This document shows, one piece after another, positions 1 to 13,560 of a stretch of 64,000 bases of DNA (its first letter is position 1; each line of letters starts with the position of its first letter). The notes under the pieces were generated by a model. That model was not told where the DNA came from. It was given only the letters and a program-made list of their open reading frames with translations, and searched no databases. Position numbers and translations under genes: made by a program. Source of the DNA: WHSO01 sp963732875 (GTDB lineage: Bacteria > Pseudomonadota > Alphaproteobacteria > SMXQ01); NCBI GenBank assembly GCA_963732875.1, contig CAVTBD010000003.1, positions 496,001 to 560,000 of the forward strand, given 5' to 3'.

Positions 1-196
1 TTCGGCATGCGCGTCAGCGGTCTGAAACCATGTTCCCACGAGGCTGGCAACCTTGCCGATGCGCGCTAGAATGGCAGCCGTCGGCCCGCTGCCGTGCATC
101 CCGCAGGGGCTGTCGCCATGGCGCGCCGTCCTCGCTTCTCGGGCCGCGCCGTCCGAACATAGTCAAACGTTACGCTAGAACAGGGAAACCAAAGTC

Positions 197-1324
197 ATGT
201 CCCGTGCACCGCACAATCCGCCGTTCCGGGCCGAGCTGATCGGCAGCCTCCTGCGTCCGCAACGCATCAAGGATGCCCGTAAGGCATTCGAGGCGAGTGC
301 GTTGACCGAGGCCGAACTGCACGAGATCGAGAACGAGGAAATCGCGCATGTGGTCGCCCTGCAGGAGGAGTTCGGTTTTCGCGTCGCGACCGACGGCGAG
401 TTCCGGCGCAGCTCCTACTCCGACAGCTTCACCACCCATGGCATCACCGGAATCGAGGAGGGGCCCGACCTCGGCGGCAACTTTGCCTATACCAATGCCG
501 AGGGAGAGCAGATCGGCCAGCGTGTGCCGCGGATCGTGGACAAGGTGCAGTGGGCGGGGCCGACCAACGTCGACGATTTCAAGTATCTCGCGTCCTGCGT
601 CAGCACGGCGCTCCCTAAGGTAACCCTGCCCGGCCCCGCTTACATCCATTTCCGCTCGGGCCGGGCCAATATCTCCAAGGACGTCTATCCCGACCTCGAT
701 GACTACTGGAACGATTTGTGCGAGGCCTATGGGCGGGAGATGCGGGCACTCGCCGACGCCGGGTGCCGTTACATCCAGCTCGACGAGACCTCGATCGCCA
801 AGCTGGGCGACCCCAAGATCCGCGAGGGCTTGGCCGCACGCGGCGACGACTGGGAGGAATTGCTCGATACCTACATCAACGCGGTCAACATAGTTGCCGC
901 CAAGGCGCCCGAGGGCGTCGCACTCGGCATGCACCTGTGCCGCGGCAACAAGGCCGGGCACTGGCAGGCGGCGGGCGGCTACGAGGTAGTCGCGGAGAAG
1001 CTGTTCCGTGAAGCGCGCATAAAGTTCTACTTCCTCGAATACGATAGCCCGCGCGCAGGCGGGTTCGAGCCGCTGGAAGCGCTGCCCGACGACAAGACCG
1101 TGGTGATCGGTGCCATGACCACCAAGTCCGGATTCCTGGAGAGCGTCGACATGCTCAAGTCGCGGATCAAGGAAGCCGCGCGCTACGTCGATCTCGACCG
1201 GCTCGCCATCTCGCCGCAGTGCGGGTTCTCGTCCTCGGTCGAGGGCGTGATGGACGAACAGCAGGAACGCGCCAAGCTCGCGCGACTGGTCGAGGTCGCG
1301 CGCGATATCTGGGGATCGGTGTGA
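197..1324 (+). CDS. MetE-like zinc methyltransferase (cobalamin-independent methionine synthase C-terminal family)
   Basis: A 375-residue protein of the MetE C-terminal / UROD-like TIM-barrel family. Such enzymes transfer a methyl group to a thiol, for example homocysteine, using a zinc ion. The zinc ligand pattern of MetE is visible: His246-x-Cys248 (MHLCRG), Glu281 (FLEYDSP) and Cys342 (SPQCGFSS). It lacks the duplicated N-terminal half of true MetE (about 750 residues), so it belongs to the short YxjG/archaeal MetE-like group, whose methyl donor and acceptor are often unknown. The ATG at 197 follows an AGGGAAA ribosome-binding sequence. Its stop overlaps the GTG start of the next gene (GTGA), so the two are probably co-transcribed. 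A full MetH is encoded 9 kb away, so this protein need not be the main methionine synthase. Confidence 0.85.
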   Translation: MSRAPHNPPFRAELIGSLLRPQRIKDARKAFEASALTEAELHEIENEEIAHVVALQEEFGFRVATDGEFRRSSYSDSFTTHGITGIEEGPDLGGNFAYTNAEGEQIGQRVPRIVDKVQWAGPTNVDDFKYLASCVSTALPKVTLPGPAYIHFRSGRANISKDVYPDLDDYWNDLCEAYGREMRALADAGCRYIQLDETSIAKLGDPKIREGLAARGDDWEELLDTYINAVNIVAAKAPEGVALGMHLCRGNKAGHWQAAGGYEVVAEKLFREARIKFYFLEYDSPRAGGFEPLEALPDDKTVVIGAMTTKSGFLESVDMLKSRIKEAARYVDLDRLAISPQCGFSSSVEGVMDEQQERAKLARLVEVARDIWGSV

Positions 1325-2721
1325 ACCTCCTGTTCGCCGGCGGCGCCGGCACCGTCACCGGGTCCAAGTTCCTGCTTGAGACCGCCGCTGCCCGCGTCCT
1401 GGTGGACTGCGGCCTGTTCCAGGGCCTGAAGCAGCTGCGGCTGCTCAACTGGCAGGGGCTCGGGTTCGACGCGCATGCGGTCGATGCCGTGATGCTGACC
1501 CATGCCCATCTCGACCATTCCGGTGCCCTGCCGCTCCTGCTCAAGGCGGGTTATCGGGGCGTCGTCCATGCCACCGCCGCGACCCGCGATCTGTGCCGCA
1601 TCCTGCTGCCCGATTCCGGCTTCCTGCAGGAGCAGGAGGCGGCGTTCCTCAACCGGCACGGGTTGTCCAAGCACCATCCGGCCAAGCCGCTTTACACCCG
1701 GGCCGAGGCGGAGGCTGCGCTCGAGCGCATCCGGGAGATGCCGTTCGGGCGGGCCCGGCCGGTGGCCGAAGGGGTGTCGGTCACGCCGTCCCATGCGGGC
1801 CATATCCTGGGCGCGGCTTCGCTGCTGGTGCGAGCCGGGCGGACCCGCATCCTGTTCTCGGGCGATCTCGGGCGACCGCGCGATCCCGTCATGCCCGCGC
1901 CCGAGGCGCCGCCCGCCGCCGACTGGATCGTGGTGGAATCCACCTACGGCGACCGCGACCACGATCCGGCGCCGCCCGAAGACGTGATCGCCGACATCAT
2001 CAACAGGGTGGCGGCGCGCGGCGGCACGGTGGTGATTCCGTCATTCGCGGTCGGGCGTGCCCAGAAGCTGCTCTATCACCTCTACCGGCTCAAGTCGGCG
2101 CGCCGGATTCCCGACATTCCCGTGTTCCTCGATAGTCCCATGGCGGAGAGTGCCACCGATCTCCTGCACCTTCACCGTGCCGACCACCGGCTCGGCCGCA
2201 GGCTCTGTGCCGATGTTTGCAACGTGGCGCGTTACGTGCGCGAGGTCGAGGATTCGAAGGCGCTCGATACCAACGGCTATCCCAAGGTGATCCTGTCGGC
2301 GAGCGGCATGGCGACCGGCGGGCGCGTGGTGCACCATCTCAAGGTCTATCTGCGCGATCCCCGCAGCGCCGTCGTGTTCGCGGGTTTCCAGGCCGCAGGC
2401 ACGCGCGGCGCGCAACTGGTCGCCGGGGCGCGGACCGTGAAGATCCACGGCGAGCACGTGCCCGTCCGTGCCGAGGTCCATAATCTCGGCATGCTGTCCG
2501 CCCATGCGGGGCAGTCGGAGATCATGGGCTGGCTGCGGCGTGCGCCGCGTCCGCCCGCCAAGGGTGTGATCGTGGTGCATGGCGAGCCGGTCGCGTCCGA
2601 TGCCCTGCGTGCGCGCATCGAGGAAGAGCTCGGCTGGCCGTGCCGGGTGCCGTTCCTGGGCGAACGTGTCGATCTCGATGGACCGGCGCGGGGGCGGCGC
2701 CAGCGGGCGAAGCGCGGCTAG
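1321..2721 (+). CDS. MBL-fold / beta-CASP RNA-specific exonuclease family protein
   Basis: A 466-residue metallo-beta-lactamase-fold protein with beta-CASP and RMMBL domains, the family of CPSF73-like and bacterial YsaA-type nucleases that act on RNA. Motif 2 (HAHLDH, residues 61-66) gives the di-zinc ligands. FSGDLGRP supplies the later Asp, the beta-CASP part follows (STYGDR, then SFAVGRAQ), and the C-terminal RMMBL region has the conserved HGE and SAHAG motifs. The GTG at 1321 is chosen because it overlaps the upstream stop and places LLFAGGAGTVTGS at the N-terminus as in homologues; the longer upstream reading is arginine-rich shadow sequence. Its stop overlaps the stop of the convergent response-regulator gene. 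The natural substrate is not evident from the sequence. Confidence 0.9.
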   Translation: MNLLFAGGAGTVTGSKFLLETAAARVLVDCGLFQGLKQLRLLNWQGLGFDAHAVDAVMLTHAHLDHSGALPLLLKAGYRGVVHATAATRDLCRILLPDSGFLQEQEAAFLNRHGLSKHHPAKPLYTRAEAEAALERIREMPFGRARPVAEGVSVTPSHAGHILGAASLLVRAGRTRILFSGDLGRPRDPVMPAPEAPPAADWIVVESTYGDRDHDPAPPEDVIADIINRVAARGGTVVIPSFAVGRAQKLLYHLYRLKSARRIPDIPVFLDSPMAESATDLLHLHRADHRLGRRLCADVCNVARYVREVEDSKALDTNGYPKVILSASGMATGGRVVHHLKVYLRDPRSAVVFAGFQAAGTRGAQLVAGARTVKIHGEHVPVRAEVHNLGMLSAHAGQSEIMGWLRRAPRPPAKGVIVVHGEPVASDALRARIEEELGWPCRVPFLGERVDLDGPARGRRQRAKRG

Positions 2722-3380
2722 TTCTGGCCCGAGCCGTATTTGCGGGCGAGCAGGGCGGCTTCCGTGCGGTTGCCGACGTTGAGCAGCTTGAGGATGGTGG
2801 AGACGTGAATCTGCACCGTGCGGGGTGAGATGTTCAGCGCGGTGCCGATCTCGGCATTGCGCTTGCCGGTTGCGATCAGTTCGAGCACGTCGCGCTGGCG
2901 CGCCGTGAGCGTCGCGAGCGGATTATCGGCCGAACCCGTGCCGCCGGTCTGGGGCGCTTCGCCGGGACCGTGACCGTTGCCTGCGGGCAGGTCGCGCAGA
3001 TTGGCGGGAAGCACGATCTCACCCTGCATGACGCGTTCGATCGCGCGCTGGATCTCGGCCGCGGAGGCGGCCTTGGAGATGAATCCCTGGGCGCCGTGCT
3101 CGACCGCCTGGAGGGCGAGGCGCCGGGATGCCTGCATGGTGAGGATCACGATCGGAACGGCGGACGCGGCGCCCCGCAGATGGCGGATGCCTTCGATCGG
3201 CTCCATGTCGGGAAGTGCCGGATCCAGCAGGCAGATATCGAATCCCTCATGGCTGACCAGGGCCGCCGCTTCGGCGAAGCTGGTTGCTTCCGTGATCGCA
3301 CATTGGCTGTCCATCATGGATAACAGGTGTGACAGACCGGCCCTGGAAATCCAGTGGTCGTCCGCGATCAGAACCTTCAT
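2718..3380 (-). CDS. NarL/FixJ-family response regulator
   Basis: A 220-residue two-component regulator. The receiver domain (residues 1 to about 120) has the acidic pair Asp7/Asp8, phospho-acceptor Asp53 in LLDPALPD, and the conserved Lys in GFISKAAS. A Gly/Pro-rich linker leads to a LuxR-type helix-turn-helix (about 150-215; LTARQRDVLELIATGKRN and ISPRTVQIH). The start is placed at MKVLIADDH, preceded by a short spacer; a longer reading adds residues unlike this family. No histidine kinase lies next to it, so it is an orphan regulator in this window. It is divergent from the chemoreceptor-like gene across about 340 bases of AT-rich DNA that probably carries both promoters. Confidence 0.9.
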   Translation of the reverse strand: MKVLIADDHWISRAGLSHLLSMMDSQCAITEATSFAEAAALVSHEGFDICLLDPALPDMEPIEGIRHLRGAASAVPIVILTMQASRRLALQAVEHGAQGFISKAASAAEIQRAIERVMQGEIVLPANLRDLPAGNGHGPGEAPQTGGTGSADNPLATLTARQRDVLELIATGKRNAEIGTALNISPRTVQIHVSTILKLLNVGNRTEAALLARKYGSGQN

Positions 3381-3719
3381 GAGAGGCGAAATCCCCCAAA
3401 AAACATATGCCTGATGGCTAGGGCCATCCGGAAAAACTGTCGTGTATATCACTCAATACAGGGCCGATGTCCAGCAATTCAGCATAATTAATGATGCGTA
3501 AATTAGGGATTTTGGATGCATCTATATAGGTATTTCGATGGGTCCAACCGGTATTGCCGGAGACATAGTTTAGTTACTTATATATAAATTGACGAAACCT
3601 GTTCATGCTCGCGGCGCGGATGCCACCACGATCATCAGCGGTCGTGCATCCGGAGGGTTCCCGGCCGAGGAGACAGAAGCTGGGGACAGCCATGCATTCG
3701 TTGTCGCGAGGAGGGCAGC
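3381..3719. promoter_or_regulatory. AT-rich divergent intergenic region
   Basis: 339 bases with no convincing gene between the divergent response regulator and the small chemoreceptor-like gene. The part from about 3420 to 3600 is much richer in A+T than the flanks, with runs such as TATATATAAATTGACG near 3580, and is a likely place for promoters of both genes. I could not fix any one promoter. A purine-rich ribosome-binding site (GAGGAGGG) lies just before 3720. Confidence 0.5.
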
Positions 3720-3968
3720 ATGCTCGAGAGGTTCCGGATTTCGGCGCGGCGGTCCACCGTCGCGCAGAAACTCATGATGGTGGTGGGCTTCTGCATCGCG
3801 CTGACCTGCGTGATCGCGGGCGTCGGCCTCTACCAGATGCGCAAGATCGGCGAGGAGGTCAAAAGCATCGCCCAGGGCACGGTGCCTCTCGACACCGCCG
3901 TGAGCGGCATCATCGTCGACCAGGTCGAACAGACCGCTCTCGTCGACCGGATGCTGCGCGTCGCCTGA
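3720..3968 (+). CDS. Short chemoreceptor N-terminus-like membrane protein (82 residues)
   Basis: An 82-residue protein that looks like only the first part of a methyl-accepting chemotaxis protein: a basic N-terminus, one membrane segment (about residues 17-40), then helix residues (LYQMRKIGEEVKSIAQ, followed by DQVEQTALVDRMLR) that resemble the start of a periplasmic four-helix sensor bundle in alphaproteobacterial MCPs. There is no second membrane segment, HAMP domain or signalling domain. A strong ribosome-binding site (GAGGAGGG) precedes the ATG, and a rho-independent terminator follows the stop within 25 bases, so it looks like a complete small gene rather than a frameshifted long one. 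It may be a decayed receptor or a small membrane protein; its function is unknown. Confidence 0.6.
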   Translation: MLERFRISARRSTVAQKLMMVVGFCIALTCVIAGVGLYQMRKIGEEVKSIAQGTVPLDTAVSGIIVDQVEQTALVDRMLRVA

Positions 3969-3992
3969 GCAATCTGCCGTTCGTCATGACCG

Positions 3993-4023
3993 GGCCGGGA
4001 TCGCGGGGTCCCGGCCTTTTTCT
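3993..4023 (+). terminator. Rho-independent terminator after the small membrane gene
   Basis: An 8-bp perfect stem, GGCCGGGA with TCCCGGCC, around an 8-base loop, followed directly by TTTTTCTT. It closes the transcription unit of the 82-residue protein and separates it from ettA. Confidence 0.85.
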
Positions 4024-4143
4024 TGTAGGCGCTCCTGCAAGCGGATTTCCTGCAGACGGAAGGGGTCCGCGGGGCGGCCTTGACGCCGCGCACCATTTCG
4101 TTACCTTGCGCCCCGCTTTCCGGAAGATGCGAGGAACCGGCTG

Positions 4144-5830
<1,687 letters not shown>

Positions 5831-5840
5831 GCCAGGCACG

Positions 5841-5863
5841 AAAAACCCCGCACGACGGCGGGG
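5841..5863 (-). terminator. Rho-independent terminator for mlaA-mlaC
   Basis: Read on the minus strand: a 6-bp stem CCCCGC/GCGGGG with a 6-base loop, followed by TTTTT. It lies 27 bases after the mlaC stop and only 10 bases beyond the convergent ettA stop. Confidence 0.8.
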
Positions 5864-5890
5864 TAGGCGGCCGGATGGTGACGCGCGCCG

Positions 5891-6535
5891 CTACTGCGAC
5901 GGCGCCTCCTTCTCGAACCGGTTGTCGGCGGCGCGCAGGGCGTCGATCAGGCCTGAGACCTGGCCGTTGTGCTGGGCGATCACCGAGGCGAACTGCTTGC
6001 GGTGGGTGAGCGGCATGCTGACGCCCTCGACCTTGAGGTCGACCGCCTTGTAGCCGCCGTTCTCCTTGCGCACCCGCATCGCGATGTTGATGGAGGGGCC
6101 GTCCTCCTGCTTGATGATGCCGTAGACCGCGATGTCGCCGCCCGGGATGTCGCGCTCGCTCTGCATCTCGACCTTCTCGCCGTTATAGCGCTTGAACAGG
6201 CCGGCGTAGTTATGGGCGACATAGATCTCGTAGAGATGCGTGAAGTCCTTGAACTGCTCGGGCGTGGTGCGGCGCATGTAGGGGCCGAGCACGAACCGGC
6301 TGACCGCCACCACGTCGAACGCGTTCGCCAGCAGCGTGCGCATGCGCTTGACGCGCGCCGAATCGCTGAGCTTGGGATCGGTCAGGTCGGCGATTGCCGT
6401 GTCGCCGAGCTTCTGGACGAAAGCGACGGCACCACTGTCCGCGGACGCCGTCGCGGACGCCGAAACGGCGACGACGAAGGCTGCGGCCAGCGTCAGCCGG
6501 CGTAACGGCGTGGTCAGGGCAGCGAAACTGGACAT
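5891..6535 (-). CDS. mlaC: MlaC-family phospholipid-binding periplasmic protein
   Basis: About 214 residues with an N-terminal signal peptide (LTLAAAFVVAVSASATASA) and a Ttg2D/MlaC domain. MlaC carries phospholipids between the outer-membrane lipoprotein MlaA and the inner-membrane MlaFEDB transporter. Family features include FVLGPYMRRTTPEQFKDF and the late DLKVEGVSMPLTHRKQF segment. ATG 6535 is preferred over a GTG six bases upstream. It follows mlaA with a 15-base gap on the same strand, so they form a two-gene operon. The mlaFED genes are not in this window. Confidence 0.9.
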   Translation of the reverse strand: MSSFAALTTPLRRLTLAAAFVVAVSASATASADSGAVAFVQKLGDTAIADLTDPKLSDSARVKRMRTLLANAFDVVAVSRFVLGPYMRRTTPEQFKDFTHLYEIYVAHNYAGLFKRYNGEKVEMQSERDIPGGDIAVYGIIKQEDGPSINIAMRVRKENGGYKAVDLKVEGVSMPLTHRKQFASVIAQHNGQVSGLIDALRAADNRFEKEAPSQ

Positions 6536-6550
6536 ACGCACGACGCCTGC

Positions 6551-7369
6551 TCAGAAGGCCTGGGCCGAGGTTTCATCCTTGCCGGGTGCGACCGAGATGC
6601 CTGGTGCCGGCTGGTCGGAAGTCGGCTGGCCGTTTTTGATCTCATCCGCGCGGCGTTGACGATAGAGCGACCGGATCGCGACGTAATAGTCGAGCGAGGT
6701 CCGCTGTAGCTCGTCCAGCGTCTCGAGGTTGCGGGCGCGGTAGTCGATACCGGTAACCAGCGAGCGTGCCAGGATCCAGCCTTCCACGTTCTCGTGGCGG
6801 GCCCAGAGGTTGAATGGATCGGTGTAGTATTCGAGCGCGAGGCCGGCCGCGTCGCGGGGGTTGGAGGGGCCGAGGATCGGCAGCACGAGGTAGAAGCCCT
6901 CGCCCACGCCCCACACGCCGAAGGTCTGGCCGAAGTCCTCGCTGTGGCCCTGGATGCCGAAATGGGCCGCCGCGTCCCACACGCCGAGCACGCCGACGGT
7001 GGTGTTGATGACGAAACGTTCGGCGGTGTTGCCGGCGCGATCGAGATTCCCCTGCAGCAGGTCGTTGGCGAGTACCACCGGCGAGCGCAGGTTGGACAGG
7101 AAGCTGTGCACGCCCTTCTGCACGGGAACCGGCAGGCCTTCCTTGTAGACCACGGCGGCCGGGCGCAGGAACATCCCGTCGAACACCATGTTGAAATCGA
7201 ACACGGCGCGGTTGAGCGGCTCGAGCGGATCGTTCTCCTTCTGGAACTCGGCCTTGGCGATGGGGTCGTTCGGCGGCGTGGCGCAGCCGCCGAGGCCCAC
7301 TACGGCCACGGCCAGCACCATCGCCGCGGCGAATTGGGACTTCAGGCTATGGGATATAAATCGTGACAT
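6551..7369 (-). CDS. mlaA: MlaA (VacJ) outer-membrane lipoprotein
   Basis: A 272-residue lipoprotein with a signal sequence and lipobox VVGLGGC. The MlaA domain is complete: NDPLEPLNRAVFDFN near the start, the NLRSPVVLANDLLQGN region, and FGQTFGVWGVGEGFYLVLP before the DAAGLALEYYTDP stretch. MlaA removes mislocalised phospholipids from the outer leaflet of the outer membrane and hands them to MlaC, encoded immediately downstream. The start is placed at MSRFISH, which gives a normal signal peptide; a start eight codons upstream is also open. The C-terminal tail is Pro/Gln-rich and unstructured. Confidence 0.93.
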   Translation of the reverse strand: MSRFISHSLKSQFAAAMVLAVAVVGLGGCATPPNDPIAKAEFQKENDPLEPLNRAVFDFNMVFDGMFLRPAAVVYKEGLPVPVQKGVHSFLSNLRSPVVLANDLLQGNLDRAGNTAERFVINTTVGVLGVWDAAAHFGIQGHSEDFGQTFGVWGVGEGFYLVLPILGPSNPRDAAGLALEYYTDPFNLWARHENVEGWILARSLVTGIDYRARNLETLDELQRTSLDYYVAIRSLYRQRRADEIKNGQPTSDQPAPGISVAPGKDETSAQAF

Positions 7370-7467
7370 CGGACTGGCGTGCCTCACCCCCACAATTCAC
7401 TCCATTCCAAAAGCCGCCCCGCTCGCGCGGCGGCGGCTTCAACAACCCGTTCCTAATACCATGATGG

Positions 7468-7480
7468 TCAGACCGTCTGA
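7468..7480. promoter_or_regulatory. 13-base palindrome, possible operator upstream of mlaA
   Basis: Perfect arms TCAGAC and GTCTGA around a single base. Its size and position about 100 bases upstream of mlaA fit a dimeric repressor site, but no regulator can be assigned. Confidence 0.3.
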
Positions 7481-7785
7481 ACGCTTTCTTAATCGAGCGC
7501 ATATCTTTTGGCCGACCCCGAAGGAATATTGCAGTCGTTGTGGTTTCAGTACCATAGCGCGAACCAAAAGGCTAGATGGGACACGACCTAGGGGGTAGCG
7601 AACCGGTAACCACTAGATATCTTTTCGCCGGGGTGATTTCCGGCGTGCGGGCACCGTCGCTCGCCCCGCCTCGCCGGCGCCTGCCGCCGCCCGATACCCG
7701 ACATCGGACAGGCCGGCCCCACTGCCGGTTTTCCACCGCCGGGTCGGCAACTCGACCCTCCGCAGACGCCTGCCTTGCCTTGAAC

Positions 7786-7801
7786 ATAAAAATATCTTTA
7801 T
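7786..7801. promoter_or_regulatory. Near-palindromic AT-rich site upstream of the ArsR-type regulator
   Basis: ATAAAAATATCTTTAT equals its own reverse complement at 14 of 16 positions. It sits 24 bases before the ATG of the ArsR/methyltransferase gene, where an autoregulatory ArsR-family operator is usual. The assignment is inference. Confidence 0.4.
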
Positions 7802-7824
7802 TTCTCTATCAATGTTTTTCGTGT

Positions 7825-8865
7825 ATGGAAAGGGCTGTGATACCACCGGAGCGGCCGCGCCTGCGCCCGCTCCCGGCGAGGAGCCTGGCCTTGGACCTTG
7901 AAGCATACCTTGGAGCGCTGCGTGCCGCGGCGGAGCCGACCCGGCTCCGCCTGCTGGTGCTGTGCGCCGCGAGCGAGCTGACCGTGACCGAGCTCACCCA
8001 GATTCTCGGCCAGAGCCAGCCGCGCGTGTCGCGCCACCTCAAGCTGATGGTGGACGCCGGGCTGCTCGAACGGTTCCGGGAGGGCACCTGGGCGTTCTAC
8101 CGCCTGGCGCAGGAGGGTGATCAGGCCGCTGCAGGCCGTGCGCTGATCGGCATGGTACCGGGTGATGATCCCGTGATCCGGCGCGACGCCGACCGGCTCG
8201 CCGCCATCAAGGCGGAGCGCGAGGCCGCCGCCAACGCCTACTTCCGGCGCAACGCCGCGCGCTGGGACGAGATGCGCCGGCTGCGCGTCGACGACGCCGA
8301 GGTCGAGGCGGCGGTGCTCGACCTGCTCGGCGACCGCCCGGTCGGCACCATGCTCGACATCGGCACCGGCACCGGGCGCATGCTCACCATCCTCGGCCCC
8401 CGCGTCGCGCGCGGCATCGGCATCGACCGCTCGCGCGAGATGCTGGCGGTGGCGCGCGCCAACCTGGAAGGCGCCGGCCTCGCCAACTGCACCGTGCGGC
8501 TCGGCGACATGAGCGGCCTCAACGCCGAAGGCGGGGCGTTCGACCTCGTCACCGTGCACCTGGTGCTGCACTACGCCGACCAGCCCGGCCAGGCGATCGC
8601 CGAGGCGGCCCGCGTGCTGGCCCCGGGCGGCCGCCTGCTGGTGGTGGATTTCGCGCCCCACGAGCTCGAGCACCTGCGCGCGGAGCACGCCCATCGCCGC
8701 CTCGGCTTCTCCGATGCCGAGATCGCCGCCTGGTTCAAGGCCGCCGGGCTCGCGCCCGGGCGCACGCTGGCGCTGCCGGGCGATCCGCTCACCGTCAAGA
8801 TCTGGCTCGCGGATGCCCCGGGCGTCGCCGCCGGGCCCGCCCGCGAGACCTTTGAGACCGCCTGA
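7825..8865 (+). CDS. ArsR-family regulator fused to a SAM-dependent methyltransferase
   Basis: A 346-residue two-domain protein. Residues about 25-110 form an ArsR winged helix (LRLLVLCAASELTVTELTQI, then SQPRVSRHLKLMVDAGL). Residues about 140-330 form a class I methyltransferase with the SAM-binding loop LDIGTGTGR (177-185), an acidic residue ending the next strand (GIGIDRS) and a UbiE/COQ5-like body (LAPGGRLLVVDFAPHE). It is one base upstream of metF and in the same operon as metH. ArsR-type SAH-responsive regulators of the methionine cycle (SahR) are known in Proteobacteria, and this fusion beside metF is a recurrent alphaproteobacterial arrangement. The fused domain may sense SAM/SAH rather than catalyse; that is inference. 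ATG 7825 is the first start downstream of the AT-rich promoter region. Confidence 0.88.
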   Translation: MERAVIPPERPRLRPLPARSLALDLEAYLGALRAAAEPTRLRLLVLCAASELTVTELTQILGQSQPRVSRHLKLMVDAGLLERFREGTWAFYRLAQEGDQAAAGRALIGMVPGDDPVIRRDADRLAAIKAEREAAANAYFRRNAARWDEMRRLRVDDAEVEAAVLDLLGDRPVGTMLDIGTGTGRMLTILGPRVARGIGIDRSREMLAVARANLEGAGLANCTVRLGDMSGLNAEGGAFDLVTVHLVLHYADQPGQAIAEAARVLAPGGRLLVVDFAPHELEHLRAEHAHRRLGFSDAEIAAWFKAAGLAPGRTLALPGDPLTVKIWLADAPGVAAGPARETFETA

Positions 8866-8866
8866 C

Positions 8867-9786
8867 ATGATCGCCGCCGCCACACCCGTCACCGATCCCG
8901 CCGGCCTCGCCATCGCCGCGCGCGCCGACATCGCGGTCTCGTTCGAATTCTTCCCGCCCAAGACCGAGAAGATGGAGGAAACCCTGTGGGCCTCGATCGC
9001 GCGCCTCGCGCCGCTGGCGCCGCGCTTCGTCTCGGTCACCTACGGCGCGGGCGGCTCGACCCGCGAGCGCACCCACGCGACCGTGGTGCGAATCCTGAAA
9101 GAGACCGGACTCACGCCCGCCGCGCATCTCACCTGCGTCGGTGCCTCGAAGGCCGACGTGCTGGAGGTCGCCGATCATTACTGGCAGGCGGGCATCCGCC
9201 ACATCGTCGCGCTCCGGGGCGATCCGCCCGACGGCGCCGGGGGCTACCAGCCGCACCCGGACGGATTCGCCTATGCGGTCGATCTGGTGACGGGGCTGCG
9301 CGCCGCCCACGACTTCGAGATCTCGGTCGCGGCCTATCCCGAGACCCATCCCCAGGCTTTGAGCCCGGCGGCCGACCTCGACAACCTTAAGCGCAAGATC
9401 GACGCCGGGGCGACCCGCGCCATCACCCAGTTCTTCTTCGATCCCGCGGTCTATTTCCGCTTCATGGAACGGGTACGCGCCGCCGGGATCACGGTGCCGG
9501 TGGTGCCGGGCATCCTGCCGGTCACCAATTTCGCCCAGGTGACGAAATTCGCCGGCATGTGCGGCGCGGCGGTGCCCGACTGGCTCGCCCGTCGGTTCGA
9601 GGGCCTCGACGAGGACCCGGAAACCCGGCGCCTGATCGCCGCCACGGTCGCCGCCGAGCAATGCCGCGCGCTTCATGCCGGCGGCGTGCGCGAGTTCCAT
9701 TTCTACACCCTCAACCGCGCCGACCTCGCCTATGCCATCTGCCATATCCTCGGCCTGCGGCCGGTAAAAAGTACGGAGCACGCGTG

Positions 9787-9787
<1 letters not shown>
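8867..9787 (+). CDS. metF: Methylenetetrahydrofolate reductase
   Basis: A 306-residue FAD-dependent TIM barrel that reduces 5,10-methylene-THF to 5-methyl-THF, the methyl donor for MetH. Recognisable family segments are SFEFFPPKTEKMEE, the VSVTYGAGGSTRERT loop, HLTCVGAS, IVALRGDPP and AITQFFFDPAVYFRF, and the C-terminal EFHFYTLNRADLAY. It is full length for the short bacterial form. The ATG is one base after the stop of the regulator gene, and its own stop overlaps the metH start (TGATG), so the three genes are translationally coupled. Confidence 0.97.
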
Positions 9788-13489
<3,702 letters not shown>

Positions 13490-13508
13490 GATTCCCTTTA
13501 GTCTAGAG

Positions 13509-13537
13509 TTGACAGCAGGGGAATATATGTTCATGAT
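13509..13537 (+). promoter_or_regulatory. Putative sigma-70 promoter of the three-Cys/TcmP cassette
   Basis: A perfect -35 hexamer TTGACA (13509-13514), a 17-base spacer and CATGAT (13532-13537; 4 of 6 matches to the -10 consensus). The predicted start near 13544 leaves a short leader with AAGGGAAGG just before ATG 13561. This suggests the cassette is transcribed on its own rather than by read-through from metH. Confidence 0.55.
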
Positions 13538-13560
13538 TTGTTCCCATGAAAGGGAAGGCC

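Larger units (their letters stand above)
7370..7824. promoter_or_regulatory. Divergent region between mlaA and the metF operon
   Basis: 455 bases without a convincing gene, carrying the promoters of mlaA (leftward) and of the ArsR/methyltransferase-metF-metH operon (rightward). Two symmetric sites stand out and are listed separately: a 13-base palindrome at 7468-7480 nearer mlaA and an AT-rich near-palindrome at 7786-7801 nearer the metF operon. I saw no SAM or SAH riboswitch fold. Confidence 0.5.

Noticed and set aside
7370..7824. SAM or SAH riboswitch before the metF operon
   Set aside because: I found none of the conserved loop sequences of the SAM-II or SAH classes; control by the fused ArsR protein is the simpler reading.
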